Source: Xiphophorus maculatus (taxonomy: Eukaryota > Chordata > Actinopteri > Cyprinodontiformes > Poeciliidae). From it: a DNA stretch of 64,000 nucleotides. The stretch is from NCBI RefSeq assembly GCF_002775205.1, contig NC_036460.1:975001-1039000 (forward strand). Direction: 5' to 3'. Made by a program: the position numbers and the translations under genes. How positions within the stretch are numbered: position 1 is the first letter of the stretch; each line of letters starts with the position of its first letter. Shown here piece by piece: positions 1 through 11,009 of the stretch. The notes beneath the pieces were generated by a model. It saw only the letters and a list, made by a program, of their open reading frames with translations, had not been told where the DNA came from and did not search any database.

Positions 1-227
1 AATAATTACTGATGACAGTGTTAAAGTAAGTCACCAGACGCTGCTTGACATTTGAGTCTGCAGCAGACCTCAGTGTAGGAGGAGCGCCGCTTTTCACCGT
101 CATAAAGTTCAGCTCTGATCGCATGGAAAGACTCAGGTACCCGAACCAAACGCGCTGCTTTTACTCAGCATTGGATCCGTTTTGGAGACAGAATGACCGC
201 ACAATGCGTTTATGATGTTTTTATGAT

Positions 228-270
228 GTAAAGCACTTTGAACTGCCTTGATATTAAAATGAATAAAATC
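228..270 (+). repeat. Short LINE/SINE-like 3' tail remnant
   Basis: The segment reads as the familiar vertebrate retroelement ending: a word like AAAGCACTTTGAA, a short spacer and then an AATAAA-containing AT-rich end. Similar endings occur at 21319-21377 and 22226-22280. No coding part is left, so the clade cannot be assigned. Confidence 0.4.
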
Positions 271-2078
271 TTTTTCTGCATCAAATTTTGCTCTGATGTC
301 GACGTTTATCAGCTCATTTGTTCTGCTGGGATTTCTGAGTGTTTGAGGATTTTTCCAAAACCAGGATCGGTTTTTACCCCAAACCAGAGAATCTATCCTC
401 GGCTCAGCTCCCGTTTCCATGCCAACAGGAGGATCAGCGTTTCCTTATCGCTGAAGCAGTAAAACTTTATAACTGAAGGACGGATGAAAAACCTCTGAGC
501 TAAAACATTTCCAGCCTCGATCCGCTCCACCCAGCTCCATGTCCAGGAGGTCATCCTGTCCCAGCGTGTTCGCATGTGAACATGTGAACCCCCTTCCAGC
601 TGCTGATCCAGTCCTCCGTCTCCGGCCTTCTGTTGGTCTCGGTTCCGTTTCCTCTCTGCGCTCCAAACCCTCAGAGCAAACTCTGAGGGTTTGATTTCAC
701 TTTCTGGCCATTGAGCCTAAAGATTCGTCATTTCCTCCCTGGTGGGTTTCACCATGCAGGGAAAACCTTCAGACTAAATGAAGCAGAACGATTAAAACCT
801 GCTGCTTTCAGGGTGAACTCAGGCGATGCAGAAACGCTCCACAGTGAGACAAGAAGAAAATGTTCAAACATCATCTGACAGAAACACAGAGACGTTTTAC
901 CGTTTCCAACCGCTGACGGCTAACGGCTTCAAGCTTGGCCGGAAGAGCGGACAACGTCTGAGACCCAAGCAGAGACTGTGGACCATAAAGAAAGGGGACC
1001 CATCTGGACCCAGCCAGATTCTGGACCACGATGGACCCATCTGGTCGGATCTGGACGTTGAGATCAACCAAAGCCTTGATGACCAGCAGCTTGCGTCTGG
1101 TTGGCTGACCCAGCGAACAGCATGGAGACAGTTAGCATCAGGCTAAATGAGACGTTGCTACCAGCACCAACAGTCAGTTAGCTATTGTAAGTGACTGTTG
1201 GTGAATTATATAATTCATTCATTATGTGAATGAATTATATAATGAATGAATTAGATCTAGGCGATCTTTGTTAAATCTCATTGAATCAAAGTTATTTAGT
1301 GACTTTCTGACTCATCAGCTTAAAGTGTAAAAATGATTCATGAAATATAATTTCCTCTGGTTATCATGAAACATTTCAAGAAGAAAACGTTTCATTTTGA
1401 CTTTATTTAGTTACAAGCAGCAGCAGCAGAGACTCCTCTGCTGTTCTGAACATTTTTAGCCGTTTGCTAATTAAAGCTCGGCTTTAGCAGGCTAAAAGTT
1501 ATCGTCTCCCTCTCCTCGCTATCTTCCTCCTCCTCTTCATCCTCTTCTTCCTCATTTGCCCCCCAGTGTTGGTCTTTTGTCTTCCCTGAACAAAAGCAGC
1601 GAGACGGAGAACAAAAGTGTCTCTGTCCTTCTAGGAGACATGAGATGATGTCAGCGCTGGGAGGATAAACTCAGGACTCAGGAAGGTTTTTACAGTTTTA
1701 CAGAATCAGCCTTTAAATTTCTGAGATTGAGCCACAGGGAGAGAACGGAGACGCATCATTTCAGTCGGCTCCACCTGAACATCTGAACTCACCTTTTATT
1801 TAACATCCAAGACAAAAACAGGCAAACAAAAACTTAGAAGGAATCAAACCACCAACTCATTTATGTAGCTCAGTTTCCTGGAACTTTTCTATTGGTGTGT
1901 TTCTGGTACAGCAGTAAATCTGACGCACGGCTTCATCCGCTAACAGCAGCATGAAGCTGCTTTAATTTCTGCTTCAAAACGATCTGATTGGATTCTGGAA
2001 AAGACTATTTTTGTGTTCAAGTTGTGCTAAAAGCAGTTAGCCTAGCAGAAGCTCTGCTAGCCTAAAATAACACAACAT

Positions 2079-2109
2079 ATGCTAACATGTAGCAGCTACA
2101 TGTTAGCAT
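2079..2109. repeat. Near-perfect 31-bp palindrome
   Basis: Two 15-base arms (atgctaacatgtagc and its exact reverse complement) are separated by one base. It may be a chance product of the GCTAAC-rich local sequence or a remnant of a foldback element. Confidence 0.7.
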
Positions 2110-3198
2110 TTCCACATTTCCAAAGAGAATGATCAGAGAAACTCTGGAAAGATGAACTTTGCTCCAATCTGATGAAGAACCTGAAGATTAAAAACTAGAA
2201 ATATCTTTTATTTATTCAATAACTTAGCAGAAAATTTTGATATGAAAATATTGCTTATCTTGTTTCTATAGTTTGGTTAAAAAGGGAAATAATTAATTTC
2301 AGACCTTGAAACATTTTAATCGAGTCCCACCTCCAGTTTGAACATTTTAACGTCGACATGAGCAGTCCAGCATTTTCCTTCCAGTTTGACTCATTTTGAA
2401 ACTTCAGTCCAATAAAAACTCAGCTGAGAAAAAGCCAAACATTGAATTAGTTCATATTGTTTCGTAATTTCTGGACTTTTTGTTTTAAAGATAAAAGAAA
2501 TGCCACTTTAAATGAAGCTGTGATGATGTAAACTTTTCCACCCTGCTGGGTCTGAACACTGCTGTGCTGAGAGAACTAATGCTTCATATTCATAAAGAAA
2601 CGAGTCAAACCAGACGGAAGCAAAGTAAACTGAAGACTGAAATCTATTCAGCAGCGAGCCGCAGCGACACAAAGGCAGCCATTAGAGTGAAAACGCAGCA
2701 GGAACCAGCAGGAAGGCTCCCTCGCTGTAAGCTGAGCCGCGTTTGCATCATAACAGAAAGAATCAGCACAACGCTGCCATGGTGAAATATGAGCCGGCCG
2801 AAGTTCTCACTACGGAGCCTTAAAAAACTTTCAAATTAAACAGCCCAACATTATTTCAGTCCTAACCTGAACAACAATACCAGAGATAATTATTGAAGCT
2901 TAGTGGAATGTGAAAGAAGAGTCAGAAAGTCTTGAACAGATCCTGATCTGATGACCCAGATCAGCTTTAAACCAGCGAAGCAGGAAGCAGGAGGCTGCAG
3001 AGAGAAAGGGGTAGATCCACAGCGCGACGCAGAATCTGATGGAACTAACTGATTAATAAAGCCTTAAACTATGACTTTTGAAAACCAAAAATAGTTTCAT
3101 AAAACAACTTCCTTCTTATTGCTTAAAGTATTAAAAGAGGAACTCAGACAGACATTATTTATGATATTGTTCACTAACCGCTTTTACTTTTCATCAAC

Positions 3199-3315
3199 AA
3201 CCATCTGTGCTAAAGCTAACAGGTTTAGCTAACCATCTGTGCTAAAGATAACATGTTTAGCTAACCACCTGTGCTAAAGCTAACATGTTTTGCTAACAAT
3301 TGGTGCTGAAGCTGT
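3199..3315. repeat. 32-bp tandem repeat, about 3.6 copies
   Basis: Units start at 3199, 3231 and 3263, with a partial unit from 3295. Each begins AACC(A/T)(T/C)CTGTGCTAAAG or close to it and ends with (T/G)TTTAGCT or TTTTGCT. The copies differ by one to three bases, so the array is not brand new. Confidence 0.8.
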
Positions 3316-3615
3316 TGGTAACACTTTATTTGACGGGTTGTGAATAAGACTGTCATAAACATGACGTAACACCTGAACTCATGAACATGAGGAAGTTTTC
3401 ATGAATATTTATGACTGTTGTCATAAAGTGTAATTCGGTAAATCATGACACTTTTCACACAAAGTTGACATTATTCAAAATGTCCTCGTTATGACAACTT
3501 GACATTAACCAAGAAATCATGATCTGACATAACTTTGTTATAAAAGTATTACTGATTAAATTTTAGCTTTAATAATATAAAGCTACATAATTTTTAAAGT
3601 TTAATCAGTAATACT
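3316..3615. mobile_element. Probable non-autonomous element ending in a 16-bp hairpin
   Basis: The stretch starts with a GGTAACACTTTATTT word that I associate with dispersed fish repeats. It ends in an inverted repeat: 3545-3560 (agtattactgattaaa) pairs exactly with 3600-3615 across a 39-base AT-rich loop. No open frame is present. The family is not recognised and the left boundary is uncertain. Confidence 0.35.
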
Positions 3616-3622
3616 CAGCTAA

Positions 3623-5043
3623 CAACAACATTCCTTAAGGCTCTGGATGTTGTAGGGTTGTGTTGGCTGACGCGACTCTGCTATATCACATGGACATCGG
3701 GGGCAGTTCCCCTGGATTGGCAGACTGGGGTGGTGGTCCCCCTGTTCAAAAAGGGGGACCGGAGGGTGTGCTCCAATTATAGAGGGGTCACACTCTTAAG
3801 CCTCCCTGGCAAGGTCTATTCAGGGGTCCTGGAGAGGAGGGTCTGTCGGATAGTTGAACCTCGGATTCAGGAAGAACAGGGTGGTTCTGGTTCTGGTCGT
3901 GGAACACTGGACCAGCTCTACACCCTCGGCAGGGTCCTGGAGGGTTCTGGGAGTTCGCCCAACCAGTCTACACGTGTTTTGTGGACTTGGAGAAGGCGTT
4001 CGACCGTGTCCCTCGGGGAGCCCTGTGGGGGGTTCTCCGGGAGTATGGGGTATCCGGCCCTTTGATACGGGCTGTCAGGTCCCTGTATGACCGGTGTCAG
4101 AGTCTGGTCCGCATTGCCGGCAGTAAGTCGGGCTCGTTTCCGGTGAGAGTTGGACTCCGCCAGGGCTGCCCTTTGTCACCGATTCTGTTCATTACTTTCA
4201 TGGACAGAATCTCTAGACCAGCCAAGGTGTTGAGGGGATCCGATTTGGTGGCCTTAGGATCTCATCTCTGCTTTTTGCGGATGATGTGGTCCTTCTGGCT
4301 TCATCAGATCGTGATCTGCAGCTCTCGCTGGAGCGGTTCGCAGCCGAGTGTGAAGCGGCCGGGATGGGGATCAGTGCCTCCAAATCCGAGGCCATGGTCT
4401 TGAGCCGGAAAAGGGTAGAGAGCCTTCTCCGGGTCAGGGGGGGGGTCCTGCCCCAAGCGGAGGAGTTCAAGTATCTCGGGATCTTGTTCACGAATGGGGG
4501 AAGAAGGGAGCGGGAGATCGACAGGCGGTACAGCGTCTGCCATCAAGCGGGCGCTGTACCGGTCCGTCGTGGTGAAGAGAGAGCTGAGCCAAAAAGCGAA
4601 GCTCTCGATTTACCGGTCGATCTACGTTCCCACCCTCATCTATGGTAATGAGCTTTGGGTCATGACCGAAAGAACGAGATCGCGGATACAAGCGGCCGAA
4701 ATGGGTTTTCTCCGTAGGGTGGCTGGGCTCTCCCTTAGAGAGAGAAGCTGTAGAACAGCTGCTCCTTCACATCGAGAGGAGCCAGTTGAGGAGCATCTGG
4801 TCAGGATGCCTCCTGGACGCCTCCCTGGTGAGGTGTTCCGGGCACGTCCCACCGGGAGGAGGCCCTGGGGAAGACCCAGGACACGCTGGAGGGACGATGT
4901 CTCTCGGCTGGCCTGGGAACGCCTCGGGATTCCCCTGGAGGAGCTGGAAGAAGAGGCTGGAGAGGGAAGTCTGGGCCTCCCTTCTGAAGCTGCTACCCCC
5001 GCGACCCGACCCCGGATAAGTGGAAGAAGATGGATGGATGGAG
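3623..5043 (+). mobile_element. RTE-clade (Rex3-like) non-LTR retrotransposon, 5'-truncated
   Basis: This is a damaged LINE in plus orientation. It carries reverse-transcriptase blocks, then the C-terminal region, and finishes with a very short 3' end containing GATG repeats (about 5028-5041), as described for fish Rex3/RTE elements. An eight-base word TCAGCTAA flanks it (3615-3622 and 5044-5051) and is a plausible target-site duplication. The duplication overlaps the end of the upstream hairpin element, so the LINE probably inserted there. A minus-strand relative of the same 3' part lies at 11943-12821. Confidence 0.75.
3640..5019 (+). pseudogene. Reverse transcriptase of Rex3-like LINE, frameshifted
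   Basis: The protein would be the reverse transcriptase that copies the element's own RNA. Motif A (DLEKAFD) is at about 3984-4004 and motif B (RQGCPLSP) at 4158-4181. Motif C (FADD) at 4274-4285 is in a different frame from A and B, so at least one frameshift lies between them. A further shift near 4530 breaks the thumb region, which continues in another frame to about 5019 (for example VPTLIYGNELWVMTE). The N-terminal endonuclease is absent because of 5' truncation. The copy cannot encode a working protein. Confidence 0.8.
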
Positions 5044-5451
5044 TCAGCTAATACTACTTCAGATTTTTCACATCAGATAATTGCTCGTTTGGGCTTTATG
5101 TGACTTTATATAACCAAACCACTGTTACACATTGGATTAATGTGGCCATTTAAAATGAAGCTTACTGAAATTTCAAAATAAAAACCTCAATATCCCTCTC
5201 AGGTTAGTGCACCGCCATAGGCAGTGCAATAATATTAGCCTGCATTATCTTTTTCTCTCAGGTTAGTGACATTAGCACTAACCTAATGTTAACATTAGCA
5301 TTTCACTGCCACCCACTAGGCATTAGCCTCTTCCCTAAAAAAAGCTTTTACCTATTTTTTTACTTATTAGCCATGTCTAGTATACTGTATGGAGTAAATC
5401 AATTACAGACAACATGCTAGTGACGCCCCACATGCTGACAGCATTCACGCT

Positions 5452-5822
5452 AGGGTGACCATATTTTACTTTAGGAAAACCCGGACAACCTGCAGCGGGG
5501 GGCGGTTAAACCAGAACACCTGGGGGGGGGGAAACCAGAACACAGAAAGTCTAAAAGCGGGAAAACTACATACATTTGCGCTTTCGCATGTTGTTTGCGT
5601 ACTGACAGCCATCTTCTGATTAAGAACAGGGCTGCCTGCACTGACGCGGCTCAGGGATCACGTGACACGCAGCGCGGTGCCCTACAATGCACTGTAAGCT
5701 ATGTAATGTGTTTTGAGGCAGATGACCAAAATCCCGGACGATTTTTAAATTCCCTCCGGACATCTTTTTAGGTCTGAAAAGTAGGACATGTCCGGGAAAA
5801 AGAGGACGTCTGGTCACCCTAA
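5452..5822. mobile_element. hAT-type MITE with 8-bp target-site duplication
   Basis: The element begins AGGGTGACCA and ends with the complementary TGGTCACCCT. It is flanked by TTCACGCT at 5444-5451 and again at 5823-5830, the 8-bp duplication expected of hAT elements; two extra A residues sit between the right terminus and the duplication. The body holds no transposase frame, so it is non-autonomous. Confidence 0.8.
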
Positions 5823-5830
5823 TTCACGCT

Positions 5831-6240
5831 AACATTAGCATTTTGGCTAATATTAGCTTATGCATTAATTTTAACATACTGAATGGTGTAGGTACATGTT
5901 AGTCAACATTCTTGTGCTTCTGTAACAGAGTTACAAATGTGTTTCTTTGTTAAATTATTATTTCTTATTCATTTTATATTGAGAATTTGTGAATTTTATC
6001 TTATTCAGTTATTTGTGTTTATTTTGTTGTTTTTGCCTGCGGGGGTCGCCCTTCTGCTCTCCGCCTCGTTTGTGTTTCCTGGGCTTCCGTAGTCTATTCC
6101 AGCCCTCGTAGCTCCTCTGCCCCCCCTTTTTCCTCAGGTTGTTCTGCGCTGCTGTGGAGTCGGAGTGCAGGGAGAAGGAGTTGAGGAGGTTGTTCATTTG
6201 TTTTCCCTTCTTCCCCCAGAATAAAAAAAATAAAATATCT
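5831..6240. other. Non-coding, no gene seen
   Basis: AT-rich DNA passes into a pyrimidine-rich stretch (about 6030-6215) immediately before the L2-like 3' end. It may be more of the same retroelement, but no motif supports that. Confidence 0.4.
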
Positions 6241-6397
6241 GGTTGAGACCCCTTGCCCTGCGACAGACTGGCGACCTGTCCAGGGTGTACCCCGCCTCTC
6301 GCCCGGAACGTAGCTGGAGATGGGCACCAGCAACCCTCCCGACCCCATTAGGGACAAGGGTGAACAGAAAATGGATGGATGGATGGATGGATGGTTG
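6241..6397 (+). mobile_element. L2-like LINE/SINE 3' end with GGAT tail
   Basis: It contains the fish L2-type 3' core (GCGACAGACTGGCGACC, then CAGGGTGTACCCCGCCT) followed by a TGGATGG tail at about 6371-6394. Only the 3' non-coding end is present. A more diverged minus-strand relative is at 25239-25322. Confidence 0.6.
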
Positions 6398-6799
6398 AGA
6401 CCCACCTGAACGACTTCTGAGACTCATTGATGCCACCTGTTACACTTCTCCACATGCTATTTTGTATTTGTTAGCTAAACTTAGCATTGCTGCTAATTTT
6501 TAGCATCAGAACGCTGGGTTCCAACCGACGGGCACGCTTTGGCAGGCCCCATTTCAATTTCTTCAGAAATTTTCTAGTTTATTTATGTGATTGTTTTGCA
6601 ATATTTGATCATTTCTGCCAGTTTTTAATCTGCAGAACTTTTTATGCAGCTGAAAAAGGAGTTTATTACAGTTTAACTTACTTTATTCAGGTCAAAAACC
6701 TGATGATGAGGATGATGATGATGATGCTTTCCTACAGAGAGGAAGAGCAGGTCACACCGCATGTCTCCTGTTTCTATCTCAAACACTGGATCCTCTGTC

Positions 6800-6965
6800 C
6801 ATGAATGACCGCGTGCACGCGCGCATATATGAGTCAGACCTGGCGCACGCACGCGCAGACCTAAACCGGTTCCTGAGCTGCGCGGATTAAATGCGCAGTT
6901 TCACGGAACCAAGCAGCAGGTTCGGAGCGTCCAAAGGTCCAAACTGTGAGCCGAACAGGTGAGAA
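6800..6965 (+). promoter_or_regulatory. Possible orphan promoter and first exon
   Basis: A CpG-rich patch contains a TATA-like CATATATGAG (about 6823). It runs into a good donor site AACAG|GTGAGAAGG (donor at 6958). No downstream exon could be linked to it, although the homeobox gene lies 4 kb downstream on the same strand. This is an inference from base composition and one splice-like site only. Confidence 0.2.
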
Positions 6966-8573
6966 GGAGGCGGAAGTGACCTCATCAGGGCTTACCTGCT
7001 GGGTGAGCTGACGGCGGGAAGCCGGTCCGTCTGAAGATCTCAGCTGAACAGAACCATCCGAACCAAACAGCTGAAAGAACCGAGATGCAGGAAACCCGAG
7101 GTTACCTGTCCCAGGTAGACCACAAGCCCCGCCCCCTCACGCACACACCTGCTGCAACGCACCTGCATCACGGAGCTGCTGCCGTCGCGTCCCGTTTCTG
7201 ATCCACAGCCAAACAGCGTTCAGCTTCTATGTAACACAGATCTGGACAAACTTCCAGAAAACTGAAAAACAGCCGAAACGCGGCCTGAAGCTGTTCAGCT
7301 CTAAGCAAACAGGAAGTCCAGGAGAGCAAACAGGAAGACATTAATATTTGATCTGAGGATCAAGCGGTTCTGTTGACTCATACCCATAATGCATCATTAT
7401 AACCTCAGAGTTAATCATAAACCTTCAGCAAGCACGGAGCTCCAGAGGCTGAGGTGTGTTCACTTACCTGACCCAAGTGTGACATCACAGCCAGGTGTGA
7501 CATCACAGCCAAGCAAACAGTGTCCAGTAGGAGGTCAGGATTCCAACATGGCGGCTCCCAGAAACATGTAGCTTTACTATAGCATAGCTTCAGTGTAGCA
7601 TCACTTTACTTTAGCTTAGCTTTAGTATAGCATAGCTTCGGTGTGTAATAATTTAGTATAATAATAATTATATATTTTATTTAAAAGGTGCTTTGAGGAC
7701 ACATAATGTCACCTCACAAAAATAAAAATACATTTTAAAGAAAAAAATCCAAATTAAAAAAGTAAAAAATAAAGAGATCCTGTAAATGGCTGTTAGAGCA
7801 GCAGAACGTTCAGCCGGATTTAAAGACAGGCAGAGAGACTCTGAGTGGGAATGTGGACGATTATTATAAATACTAGATGCTTTATGTCCAGAAGGAGCAT
7901 TCACATAGCGGGCGGCTGCAGCTGGACCGGTACCGGTACCGGTACCTGCTTTAAGTTCTGCTCAGAGCTCCAGGATGATCAGTCTGGATGAATCTAAACG
8001 CTCAGAAACCAGCAGATCAATCTGATCTCTGATCAATGGCTCCATGTTCTCCATCAGAGCCAAAGCTGATATACCTGGGATTGTCTCCACACCTGATCAC
8101 CTTCAATAATCAAAGCTGTTGATTATTTTTAATCAGCAGGTTGGATTTAATCTGCTGATCCAATTTCAGTCAGAATGAAATGACCCCATTTTTGTAGTTT
8201 ATTATTGTCCACAGAAAATGTGGCTGCTGCACATTTTCACACCAGTGAAAAAGTGTGTGTATATTTACACCAACGTTGACACTTTTATACACGCCGACTT
8301 GTGCGTAAAATGTGGCGCCGCACATTTTTTGTGCGCACGCCGCTTCATGCATGAGGCCCCTGGAGTTCTCCAGTTGGACTCGCTCAGCTATAGTGACCCC
8401 ATGACCCCCTGACCTCTCTGTTGCGGCCGCTGTCAGCCTACCGGCCAATCACAGCTCCTGTTGTGACGCAAACCGGCCAATCAGAGCGCCTCTTGCTCCT
8501 GAAAGCCACCAATCATCCTCCTGCATGCGCTGCACCTATAGGTGCTTTGTGACACTCAGAGTGGAGCGGCGCC

Positions 8574-8574
<1 letters not shown>

Positions 8575-8621
<47 letters not shown>
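8575..8621. repeat. (TG)n microsatellite
   Basis: About 23 uninterrupted TG units. Confidence 0.95.
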
Positions 8622-8624
<3 letters not shown>

Positions 8625-8832
8625 AGACAAACAGCAGCATCCTGAATGTTTATCTGCTCTGAAGGAAACAGGAAGTTTATTTATTTATTTATTATTTGTT
8701 TCAAACATGATAACAGTATAAAATCACACGAGAACAAGAAATGTAACGGAAACATGTTTCTGTACTACAAGGAGGAGGAAGAAACTTATGAACTCCTACC
8801 ATGTTTTCAAATGGACCCTCGTTATTAAATCA

Positions 8833-8863
<31 letters not shown>

Positions 8864-9133
8864 CATAGGTTCATTAATTTCCCATTTTACCTGGGTTTAC
8901 ATGCATCCATACCACACACACTCATATGAGTTAGCCTCAGTTTACATACATCAGTGCTAACGGTCAATGGAGTGATGGTGAGAGAGGGAAAACTTCTGAA
9001 TGAAGGATGAGTGGAAGGAGAGAGAGAGAGAGAGATTACATATCGGCTCTACCAGCCTGCTCTGCCCCCTGCAGGCCAAACAGGCTCACTGCAGTGGCGA
9101 AATAAACCCATTTTACAATAAAAACATGAAGAA

Positions 9134-9134
<1 letters not shown>

Positions 9135-9179
<45 letters not shown>

Positions 9180-9319
9180 ATCCTGGTCCTGGTTCTGGGT
9201 CTTGATCAGGTCCTGGCCCTGGGTCTGGTCCTGGTCCTGGTTCTGGTTCTGGTTCTGGTCCTGGTTCTGGTTCTGGTTCTGGTTCTGGTCCTGGTCCTGG
9301 TCCTGGTTCTGGTTCTGGT
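9135..9319. repeat. CTGGTT/CTGGTC hexanucleotide array
   Basis: About 30 six-base units of CTGGTT, with CTGGTC and CTGGGT variants. Because the period is a multiple of three, all frames stay open; the plus strand reads as Leu-Val repeats and the minus strand as Pro-Glu/Pro-Gly repeats. These are repeat artefacts, not genes. The same word, in reverse orientation, builds the array at 10186-10272. Confidence 0.95.
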
Positions 9320-10185
9320 AAATGTTGTTCTGCTTCAGAGGAAATATTAACTATAAAATATGTTGTTTTTTTCAACCTTCAATTCATTTTCACTGTTATT
9401 GTAAAATTGTTTATTTTATGTTGAAATATTTGAATTTTTTTTATTTAGGAATTTTATCAAATAAATGTCACTTTTTACAGTTTAATCAGGAAATATTAGA
9501 TTCTTTGTTTTTGTGTAAAACCTGGTAAATACATAACGTGTCAGCACATTATTATATTCATAAAATGGTTATTATGGTATAAAATAGAGCTGATGAAGCC
9601 AATCAGAGTTCATTCTAATTAGAATAACTAATATTATAAAAACATCAATAATTAATTTATAAAACATCTGGATCCACTTTTACTCTTCTGCTTTCTGGAT
9701 AGAAACCACATAAATCCTGCAGTTATTAATCTGGAAAAACAAGAAACTGAAACATTTTCATGTTTTTCTGGTTCAATAAAAAGTTTAACAAACTGGGAAA
9801 TAAAAAGTACCACCTTAAATGTTCTGCTGTTTGAACTGGACCAGATTTAAGGTGGATCCAGGAGATGAGAGGAAATTCAAACAGCAGCCGCTGATTGATC
9901 ACTGATTGGTCAGAGATCAAAGGTCAGATGAGCTCACTCATCTTGAGGACCATTCAAACATCAGAAACAACTGCTAGACTGAGTTCGTTTTCACTGTCTG
10001 GACATGCGCAGTTCTGTCGCTATGACGTCACTGAGAGGTCACGTGATTCAGACTTTGATCTGCCGACTGAAGCTGTTTTCAGCATAAATGTATAAATACA
10101 AACATTTTATTATGTCTTGTTTTCAGGAAATCACCTGAAGTTTGTCGCCCCCTGTAGGCCGCAGAGAGTCTCTGCGGGTGAACCG
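9320..10185. other. Non-coding spacer between the two hexamer arrays
   Basis: AT-rich DNA with no recognisable gene or transposon signature. Confidence 0.45.
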
Positions 10186-10272
10186 GGACCAGAACCAGAA
10201 CCTGGACCAGGACCAGGATCAGAACCAGAACCAGGACCAGGACCAGGACCAGGACCAGGACCAGGACCAGAA
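10186..10272. repeat. CCAGGA/CCAGAA hexanucleotide array (inverted relative to 9135-9319)
   Basis: About 14 units of ACCAGG or ACCAGA. On the minus strand this is the same TCCTGGT/TTCTGGT word as the first array, so the two arrays form a roughly 1.1-kb inverted arrangement. Confidence 0.9.
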
Positions 10273-10530
10273 CTATCAGTTCATCTGAACCAATACAGTT
10301 CATTTGTTCTGATCCAATATAAACTTTATCAATATATAAATATGAAAACTGATATTTTATAAATCAGTTTGGTTTGTTTTTTCAGTTCATCTTATTTTTA
10401 TCTTTTGGTTTTTGTGATAAAATAAAAAGTTTTTATCATAAATCAGTAAAATGGGTTTCATCTCCAAATGATCCGAATCTTTTCTCATCTGAACTTTGAA
10501 GATCAAATGAATCAGAATAAAAGAATCTGT

Positions 10531-10827
10531 TGTCGTGTTCTGTGTTTTCTGTGTTAATTTCGAGTTTTCTGTGTCCTCGAGTCTCTTCCTTGTCCTGTCC
10601 TCCCCTTGATTGTTCCCAGGTGTGTCTCGTTCTGTGATTACCTGCTGTGTATTTAACTCCACCTGTGTTCCTTGTTCCCCGTCGGGTCCTTGTCAATTCG
10701 TGTTCAATTCGTCGTCTAATGTGCGTTCTGCCTGTTTGGACTGAGTTTCATCATTAAATTTCATTATTCATCTTACCTGGGTCCGCTGCGTCTGCCTCAC
10801 CACCCCTCACTGCACCACTTCATGACA
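10531..10827. mobile_element. Solo LTR (297 bp) with 5-bp target-site duplication
   Basis: The segment starts TGTC and ends GACA, the inverted termini of an LTR. It is bracketed by an identical five-base TCTGT at 10526-10530 and 10828-10832. The body has the pyrimidine-rich, ATTAAA-containing composition typical of fish Ty3/gypsy-like LTRs. No internal retroelement genes follow, so it is a solo LTR left by recombination. It ends about 180 bp upstream of the homeobox gene's start codon. Confidence 0.8.
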
Positions 10828-11009
10828 TCTGTTCACACCTGAACGAAACCAGTTCTCAGACCCATTACAGCATCCTTTGGTTCTAAGGTCTAGTCAAAGT
10901 CCGGAGCGCCTCTGACCTCTATGGCCCATTCACATCTCCAGAACCTCTGGGGTTCTGATGTTCCACAGGTTAAAACCGGCCCAGCAGAACCTCCGGTCCG
11001 CAGTCCAAC

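Larger units (their letters stand above)
1..3198. other. Intergenic or intronic DNA, no gene recognised
   Basis: No reading frame here resembles a known family, and the short frames have no convincing splice partners. The DNA is AT-rich with scattered GCTAAC/GTTAGC words typical of fish intergenic sequence. A LINE-like tail (228-270), short AT-rich palindromes near 1208-1255 and a 31-bp palindrome (2079-2109) are the only structures seen. Confidence 0.5.
6398..9134. other. Intergenic DNA, no protein gene recognised
   Basis: No convincing coding exon is seen. It holds a GC-rich block (6800-7010, listed separately), a duplicated GTGTGACATCACAGCC word (7479-7513), a short (GGTACC)n run near 7925-7945, a (TG)n tract and an (AAT)n tract (8833-8859). 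The part around 8220-8370, with repeated CACATTTT and GTGCG words, may be a degraded DNA transposon. Confidence 0.45.

Noticed and set aside
9000-9375. Long frames on both strands (Leu-Val and Pro-Glu/Gly repeats)
   Set aside because: They exist only because the six-base array has no stops; no start context, splice sites or flanking coding sequence.
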